From contig CAKQCB010000004.1 in the NCBI GenBank assembly GCA_934216615.1, positions 372,001 through 436,000 on the forward strand: DNA of 64,000 nucleotides. The letters run 5' to 3'. The position numbers were made by a program, and so were the translations under genes. Positions within the stretch are counted from its first letter, which is position 1. Every line of letters starts with the position of its first letter. This document shows positions 58,944 through 64,000 of the stretch, piece after piece. The notes beneath the pieces were generated by a model. It did not search any database. It worked only from the letters and a program-made list of their open reading frames with translations, and was not told the DNA's origin. This DNA is from an uncultured Anaerolineae bacterium (GTDB taxonomy: Bacteria > Chloroflexota > Anaerolineae > Aggregatilineales > Phototrophicaceae).

Positions 58944-59663
58944 ATGATGCCAGATCACAAACCAACCCTCACCCAGTCAGAGACTCAATTTCCATTTGAG
59001 CCGATCCAAGAATATGTCATTCGCACGCTCGAAACGCTGAAAGTATTTTCAGACCCTCTGCGCCAGCAGATCATCGAAACGTTGATCGAAACTTCCAAGA
59101 CCGTGAAACAAGTCGCGACTGAATTACAACTTGCGCCGACTAAGCTGTATTACCATGTGAACCTGCTTGAACAGCACCACTTAATCACCGTTGCGCAAAC
59201 ACGGGTTGTGTCCGGCATCATCGAAAAACAATATCGCGCTTCGGCCTATAACTTTTCGATCCATCGGGCGTTGTTATCACCCGTCACAGCGCCGAACAAC
59301 CCAAATAACAATGGGACGATGACCGTCCTACACGCGATGTTAGACCCCGTCTTTACTGACGTGAGCCGTGCAATTGAACATGGATTGGTGGACTTTGGCG
59401 ACGATGCCGAAATCACCCGCAAAGTGCAGATTTGGCGGGCGTTAAGTCGCATGAGCAAAGCTGACGCGGCTGAATTTTATCGACGCTTAGAAGAGATCGC
59501 GATTGAGTTTGACGCGAAAAAACAACATCAAAACCCCGATGAAGAAGAAGGCTCGTTTGGGTTGATCGTCGGCATCTACCCGACCCAAACCGCGCCCAAA
59601 AAAGATACCTCGCGCACTTCAAAGTCTTCTAAAAAACGTTCCGCTCGCAAACCCTCGTCATAG
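58944..59663 (+). CDS. ArsR-type winged-helix regulator
   Basis: The 239-residue protein has an ArsR-like winged HTH in its first half (FSDPLRQQIIETLIETSKTV, then LAPTKLYYHVNLLEQHHLI and a wing around TRVVSGIIEKQY). The C-terminal half is helical with a basic, Ser/Lys-rich end (KSSKKRSARKPSS). No Cys-based metal site is visible. It probably represses neighbouring genes. It lies 89 bases after the DUF2183 gene. Confidence 0.8.
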   Translation: MMPDHKPTLTQSETQFPFEPIQEYVIRTLETLKVFSDPLRQQIIETLIETSKTVKQVATELQLAPTKLYYHVNLLEQHHLITVAQTRVVSGIIEKQYRASAYNFSIHRALLSPVTAPNNPNNNGTMTVLHAMLDPVFTDVSRAIEHGLVDFGDDAEITRKVQIWRALSRMSKADAAEFYRRLEEIAIEFDAKKQHQNPDEEEGSFGLIVGIYPTQTAPKKDTSRTSKSSKKRSARKPSS

Positions 59664-59680
59664 ACAACCGAAGCGAAAAT

Positions 59681-59719
59681 AAACAGGGATTCTCATATCG
59701 TCGAGAATCCCTGTTTTTT
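59681..59719. terminator. Bidirectional intrinsic terminator
   Basis: Perfect 14-base arms (59681-59694 and 59703-59716) with a T6 run lie between the ArsR-type gene (plus) and the bactofilin-like gene (minus). Confidence 0.88.
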
Positions 59720-59741
59720 GTTTGTGATGTGTAGGGCGCGT

Positions 59742-60896
59742 TCATCCCTGAGTTTCTTGAGCGCGTAGCCCAAAGCGTGTCCAAACCGTCGCGCCTACGC
59801 CTGTGGCGCTTAACAAGACGAGTGCGATCACCCACAGCACTTGCCCATAGGGAAGTAGGGCGATGCCTAACAGAATGATCCCAAAGATGATGCTTCCAAG
59901 CAACGCGCTGATGAACGTGATGGGCGGTTGTTTGCTGAAAAGATTGACGATGCGCGCGCCGACCCAAATCGAAAATGCACTCAGCCCTGTCACGGTGGCA
60001 AAAAGCCCCATCAAGGCAAACAGGCCAAAGACCAACAAGGCGAGGAAGCCGAGGATAGGCACATGCGCCAATAAGATGATGACGCCGATCACGCCGGAAA
60101 TCATGACCCCTAAAATCGCCAAGCCGTAGGTGAAATAAGCACGCGGGCGGTTTTGAATCTCACGTTGGATCGCCACGATAGGCGCATAAAATGCGCTGAC
60201 GCCTAACATATTCAAGGCGGTCAAGCCGAGCACCACCAAGCCGAAGCCGATGATCGTGGGCATGCTCTGTTCCGGCGTGGTCAATGCCGATGCGCTAAAT
60301 AGGTTGGTGAAATCTCCACGAATACGGGTGAGGAACTCGAACGGGGCAATCGCATTGGTAAACCCACAGGGATCAATTTCAAGCGGGACAGGGCGCATAT
60401 CTTGCACCACCTGCGCACAAGCTTCTATCCCGTTGTTCAGTTGGGCTTCAGGCGCAATGATGAGATTTTCGGCTGAGAGCAGCACATCACCGTTGATCAC
60501 GCCGGAGATGGTGCTTTCTGTCGAAACGATATTCAAGCTACCGTTGATCACCGTTTCGGGTTGAATTTCGACGTTGGTGCTGATGATGGCAATATCGCCA
60601 TGGATCACCCCGGCGATGATGACTTCACTGCCGATGAGCGAAATCGTCCCTTCTACAACCGCAAGCTCACCCAACTCAAGCTGACTGCCAACAATCGTCA
60701 AATCTCCTTGAACAGGTTCATTCAAAAGGTACGACTGTCCAAAACGTAAGTTCTGTGTGTTGAAGGTTGGGGTGGGCATGAGCGCTTCACGCACAGCATT
60801 CACAATCACTACACCAGCGCACACAGCAAGGATGAGTAATGCCACCGCTATCCAGTGGCGTTGAAGTTGTGAATTGGGCGTTGTGGAAGCTCCCAT
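59742..60896 (-). CDS. Membrane protein with bactofilin-like beta-helix
   Basis: The 384-residue protein has an N-terminal membrane segment (IAVALLILAVCAGVVIVNAV) followed by a repeated beta-helix region (about 45-160: GDLTIVGSQLEL, GTISLIGSEVII, GDIAIISTNVEI, GSLNIVSTEST), which is like bactofilin. Several membrane helices follow (about 215-375). Bactofilins are normally cytoplasmic polymers; the topology here would place the beta-helix outside the membrane. It is the third gene of an operon with an ECF sigma factor and its likely anti-sigma factor, 18 bases after the latter. Confidence 0.7.
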   Translation of the reverse strand: MGASTTPNSQLQRHWIAVALLILAVCAGVVIVNAVREALMPTPTFNTQNLRFGQSYLLNEPVQGDLTIVGSQLELGELAVVEGTISLIGSEVIIAGVIHGDIAIISTNVEIQPETVINGSLNIVSTESTISGVINGDVLLSAENLIIAPEAQLNNGIEACAQVVQDMRPVPLEIDPCGFTNAIAPFEFLTRIRGDFTNLFSASALTTPEQSMPTIIGFGLVVLGLTALNMLGVSAFYAPIVAIQREIQNRPRAYFTYGLAILGVMISGVIGVIILLAHVPILGFLALLVFGLFALMGLFATVTGLSAFSIWVGARIVNLFSKQPPITFISALLGSIIFGIILLGIALLPYGQVLWVIALVLLSATGVGATVWTRFGLRAQETQG

Positions 60897-60914
60897 GAAG
60901 TCCTCTAAACCTTC

Positions 60915-61457
60915 TTATTCTTTAGGCCGATTTTGGGCCGCAAACCGATATAACCAAAAGACCGAAAGAGGCGCCAAGACCGCGAGGACAAGCGGCGCTT
61001 CGGGGTAGGTGGTCAATAATTGTTGGGCGCTGGAACTGAGCGAGCTGAACGAACTCATCAAGTTGGTTAACATATTCGCCACCAGCTCGATCATACTGTT
61101 GAGAATACCCGTATTGCCCACAGCGTTGAAGATCAGCCAGCCGATTCCTGTGAGGACGGGAAGCAAGATCAACGTCACCAAGGCCAATGCTAAGGCGACG
61201 GCAGGGCTGGACATTTTAGGCAGTTCTTTTAAGTCGATGCCTTCGGCCAAGCGTGCCATCAGTTTGAGCGCAAAACCTTCGGGCGCTCTTTCATGTCCCG
61301 CGCTTTTCAACACATGATCGACCGCTTGCAAACGGTCAAATTCGGAAGATGTGGCGGGTTCATCTTGTAAAATTTGATCTAAGGAATGTAAAGCCTCGCT
61401 GTCTAATTGGTCGTCGAGAGCTTCTTGCATCAAACGGCGATGACGGTTGTTAGCCAT
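60915..61457 (-). CDS. Membrane anti-sigma factor-like protein
   Basis: The 180-residue protein has a helical cytoplasmic start (RHRRLMQEALDDQLDSEA and LDQILQDEPATSSEFDRLQA) resembling anti-sigma domains, and two membrane segments (about 82-112 and 155-172). The zinc motif HxxxCxxC of many anti-sigma factors is missing, so it belongs to the zinc-free type. It overlaps the sigma gene by 8 bases, a strong sign that it regulates it. Confidence 0.72.
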   Translation of the reverse strand: MANNRHRRLMQEALDDQLDSEALHSLDQILQDEPATSSEFDRLQAVDHVLKSAGHERAPEGFALKLMARLAEGIDLKELPKMSSPAVALALALVTLILLPVLTGIGWLIFNAVGNTGILNSMIELVANMLTNLMSSFSSLSSSAQQLLTTYPEAPLVLAVLAPLSVFWLYRFAAQNRPKE

Positions 61458-62139
61458 CTGAATCCTCCAATAAGGAATTAAGCGCAGGGTTGTTTGAGGA
61501 CGATGTATCTAGCTTTTCAGCCAGCATTTGGCGGGCGCGGAATAACCGACTCTTAATTGCACTTTCGGTTGTTTCTAACATATCAGCAATTTCTTGATAT
61601 GAAAAATCGTACCAATACCGTAACACGACGGCCGCACGATATTCGGGATTTAAAGACTCTAAAAGGGTTTGCACCTCTTTGCTTTTTTCATTGAGCACCG
61701 CAATATCTTCGGGTTCGGGTTCGTCGGCACTCAGCGATAAGTGAGGCAAGGGTTCGTCGATGGAATACAACTGCACGCGACGACGGCGAATGCGATCAAT
61801 ACAATGATTTGAGGCGATGGTTAACACCCACGTTTTGAACGGGCGACCCGGGTCATAGCGCTTGAGGTTCAAGTAGGCGCGTAGAAAGGTTTCCTGTGAA
61901 GCGTCTTCCGCTTCTCCACGATCATATAACATGCGATAACATAGGTTGAACACCGCATCTTGAAAGGTGTAGACCAGTTCGGCAAATGCGTCTTGGTCGC
62001 CTTCAAGTGCGCGGGACACCCAATCCATTATTACGGGGTCTATCGGTTTGCTGACAGACACGCCCATCTCCCGCGGTTGGTTAGGGCTGGTTTGTTGGGG
62101 AATGTCTAATGCTCTTTCAAGCATACTGGTTGCCAACAT
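61450..62139 (-). CDS. RNA polymerase ECF sigma factor
   Basis: The 229-residue protein has region 2 (AFAELVYTFQDAVFNLCYRM, then GEAEDASQETFLRAYLNL) and region 4 with an HTH (YDFSYQEIADMLETTESAIK). It is a SigE-like ECF factor that directs RNA polymerase to envelope-stress-type genes under control of the membrane anti-sigma factor that follows. The N-terminal about 35 residues are extra. Internal starts (ATG at 62124 or the GTG of VSVSK) are possible. Two inverted repeats lie upstream. Confidence 0.9.
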   Translation of the reverse strand: MLATSMLERALDIPQQTSPNQPREMGVSVSKPIDPVIMDWVSRALEGDQDAFAELVYTFQDAVFNLCYRMLYDRGEAEDASQETFLRAYLNLKRYDPGRPFKTWVLTIASNHCIDRIRRRRVQLYSIDEPLPHLSLSADEPEPEDIAVLNEKSKEVQTLLESLNPEYRAAVVLRYWYDFSYQEIADMLETTESAIKSRLFRARQMLAEKLDTSSSNNPALNSLLEDSDG

Positions 62140-62191
62140 AAAACAGATGATCCTACAAAACGTGACAGGTTGATATATCTCCCTATACGCA

Positions 62192-62231
62192 GTTTGTGGA
62201 CAAACCGTTTTACAGCCTTAAGATTTTAAGG
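62192..62231. promoter_or_regulatory. Two inverted repeats upstream of the sigma gene
   Basis: GTTTGT-GG-ACAAAC (62192-62205) and CCTTAA-GATT-TTAAGG (62216-62231) are perfect palindromes in the divergent region before the sigma gene. Their function is unknown. Confidence 0.35.
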
Positions 62232-62344
62232 ATACTAAAACAACTTGATTGTAACTGATCTCGCACTAAAAACTCAGTCTAGTTGTTTATCAGTCTGTTA
62301 AGAACCGCGAATACAGCGCTTTTATAAGGGTGAATGGGCAGAAT

Positions 62345-62373
62345 TTGTCAGCCGAAATTAGCAAGATTATGAT
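62345..62373 (+). promoter_or_regulatory. Promoter of the HerA-like gene
   Basis: TTGTCA (62345-62350), 17 bases and TATGAT (62368-62373) form a good sigma-A-type promoter about 48 bases before the start codon. Confidence 0.5.
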
Positions 62374-62420
62374 ATAATAAAAATTCACCCAAACCCATCA
62401 AATTGAGGAGTTTTTTATCC

Positions 62421-64000
62421 ATGTTGATGCAAAATCGCAAACCAAAATCAGAACAAATGTTCTCAATGGATTATTCATCCTCAATCCAGAATGAGCGTTT
62501 GGGGGTTGTCGTCGGTGGCTCTTTAAGCAAAGGGCTGACCGTAAAAATTGATGCAGGCATCTCGGTTGAATCGCTCGCGGTGGGGCGTTATGTGGTGGTT
62601 CAAGGCAGCGGGAAACGCTTCTTTTGCATGATCACGGATATTGTCCTCGACAACACCAACCCCGATATTCAAAATAACCCACCAGATATGAGCGACCCTT
62701 TCCTCAGCGCCGTGTACATTGGGACGATGGCGTATGGCAAAGTTCATGTACAGCCGATGCTCGCCATCGACCAAAATGAAAGTGGGCGTTTAGTGCCTAA
62801 ACCTGTGAAAACAGTCCCCGGCCATTTTATGACTGTCACCAATGCTACCGTTGAAGAAGTAGAAGCGGTCTTTGGCAAAGACGATGAACATCACTTTAAT
62901 GTGGGCGCCCCGCTGGAATTAGAAGAAACCCAAATCAACCTTGATCTTGGGCGTTTGGTCGAACGTTCAATAGGCGTGTTTGGGAAAAGTGGTACGGGAA
63001 AAAGTTTCCTCACCCGTCTGCTTTTAGCGGGGGTGATCGCCAAACAAAAGGCGGTCAGCTTGATCTTTGATATGCACAATGATTATGGTTGGGAAGTCAC
63101 CTCAGAAAACCCTCATACGCCAAAAGTCAAAGGGTTACGGCAAATTTTCGGCTCAGAAAAAGTTTCTATCTTCACCCTCGACCCCGAATCTTCACGGCGA
63201 CGTAACGCCAAAACTGATCACGATGTGATGATTAGTTATGATGACATCGAACCTGAAGACATCGAAATGCTCACCGAGACGATGGGCTTCACCGAAGCGA
63301 TGTTGGACGCGGCGCGTTTACTGCGCAAAAAATGGGGTCGTGAATGGGTGGCGAAGCTCATCGACGCAACTGCTGATGACTTCGACGAAGTGGAAGCGAA
63401 CTCGCCCGTTCGCGCAGGGACATTGGCAGGGTTACAACGCCGTATTCAACGGTTTGAACGCTGGAGCTTTTTATCGCGCCAGTCAGTGGGCAACAGCGTC
63501 GATCAAATCGTCAGTTTCTTACAAAGTGGCAAGAGCGTCGTCTTAGAGTTTGGGCGTTACGGCTCATCTTTGGAAGCGTATATGCTGGTCGCCAATTTCA
63601 TCACCCGTCGTATTCATGAAAAGTACGTCGAACAGGTGGAGAAGTCTTTAGGCGACGCGGCGGATAAACCGCCTCAACTGCTGATCGTGATTGAAGAAGC
63701 GCACAAATTCCTTGACCCGCGTATTGCCAACCAAACTATTTTTGGCATCATCGCCCGTGAAATGCGCAAGTTCAACGTCACCCTGTTGATCGTCGATCAA
63801 CGTCCCAGCGGTATTGATGAAGAAGTGATGTCCCAAGTTGGGACGCGCGTCACCGCCCTGCTGGATAACGAGCGCGACGTGAACGCGGTGTTGATGGGCA
63901 TCAACGGCGCGAATAGTTTACGCGAAGTGTTGGCCCGCCTCGAAACCAAACAACAAGCGATCATCATGGGGCATGCGGTGCCGATGCCGGTGGTGGTGCG
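62421..64000 (+). CDS. HerA-like DUF87 ATPase, partial (runs off right edge)
   Basis: The open frame gives at least 526 residues from the ATG at 62421, behind GAGGAG. An N-terminal barrel (ERLGVVVGGSLSKGLTVKID) is followed by a FtsK/HerA-type motor with Walker A VFGKSGTGKSFLTR, DMHNDYGW, Walker B LLIVIEEAHKFLD and the sensor-like LLIVDQRPSGIDEEV. HerA motors form hexamers and work with nucleases such as NurA in DNA end resection, or with other effectors in defence. The partner is not visible because the gene leaves the window. Confidence 0.85.
   Translation, partial: MLMQNRKPKSEQMFSMDYSSSIQNERLGVVVGGSLSKGLTVKIDAGISVESLAVGRYVVVQGSGKRFFCMITDIVLDNTNPDIQNNPPDMSDPFLSAVYIGTMAYGKVHVQPMLAIDQNESGRLVPKPVKTVPGHFMTVTNATVEEVEAVFGKDDEHHFNVGAPLELEETQINLDLGRLVERSIGVFGKSGTGKSFLTRLLLAGVIAKQKAVSLIFDMHNDYGWEVTSENPHTPKVKGLRQIFGSEKVSIFTLDPESSRRRNAKTDHDVMISYDDIEPEDIEMLTETMGFTEAMLDAARLLRKKWGREWVAKLIDATADDFDEVEANSPVRAGTLAGLQRRIQRFERWSFLSRQSVGNSVDQIVSFLQSGKSVVLEFGRYGSSLEAYMLVANFITRRIHEKYVEQVEKSLGDAADKPPQLLIVIEEAHKFLDPRIANQTIFGIIAREMRKFNVTLLIVDQRPSGIDEEVMSQVGTRVTALLDNERDVNAVLMGINGANSLREVLARLETKQQAIIMGHAVPMPVVV

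Noticed and set aside
1..64000. CRISPR arrays or insertion sequences
   Set aside because: No regularly spaced repeats of CRISPR type and no transposase motifs were seen; the only tandem repeat is the short 23-bp set at 483-551.

Overview
The window looks like chromosomal DNA of a Chloroflexota bacterium, probably of the Anaerolineae/Phototrophicales type. This is an inference from gene style, not from a database search. The clues are exported proteins with Thr/Pro-rich linkers and SH3b or PPC repeats, aminoacyl, MutS2, VanW and ECF genes of a Gram-positive-like monoderm flavour, and balanced base composition with many short operons.

Positions 1 to about 7,600 are the end of an integrated, phage-like element. 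A rightward large serine recombinase (5849-7594) ends inside a tRNA-Arg(ACG) gene (7554-7625, minus strand), so that junction is almost certainly the attachment site. Leftward from a repressor/operator switch (5165-5334) runs a long minus-strand early operon: a small HTH protein, several small unknowns, a candidate Gp3-like recombination directionality factor, a BRO/DinD-like protein, an unknown, a RusA resolvase, and a DnaD-type replication initiator that leaves the window. Tandem 23-bp repeats lie inside the initiator gene and may be its origin. No structural phage genes are visible on this side.

From 7,600 to 18,000 are exported proteins (PPC repeats, an unknown, an SH3b lipoprotein), a DEAD-box helicase, a YceI protein, a class III aminotransferase, an orphan adenine methylase and a DHFR-like protein. 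From 18,000 to 23,000 are two convergent siderophore genes, a substrate-binding protein and an enterochelin-esterase-like enzyme, and each is an internal tandem duplication. Next come a TPR membrane protein, tRNA-Gly(GCC), an FHA-FHA-TIR protein and an MFS transporter.

From 28,000 to 34,000 are mutS2 and a three-gene pyruvate (2-oxo acid) dehydrogenase operon (E1alpha, E1beta, E2) without E3. From 35,000 to 41,300 is a polar amino acid ABC transporter in the order aapJ-aapQ-aapM-aapP on the minus strand, with unusually large permeases. From 41,500 to 56,500 are a VanW protein, an operon with separate glutaminase and NAD synthetase genes plus a glycosyltransferase, SH3b and lipoproteins, a large sensor kinase, an operon of an exported protein with rsmG and an M24 peptidase, and asnS.

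The right end holds a MOSC protein, a DUF2183 (App1-like) phosphatase and an ArsR-type regulator in one direction, an ECF sigma / membrane anti-sigma / bactofilin-like membrane gene set in the other, and the start of a HerA-like ATPase that runs off the window. Most operons end in clear intrinsic terminators, several of them bidirectional between convergent genes.
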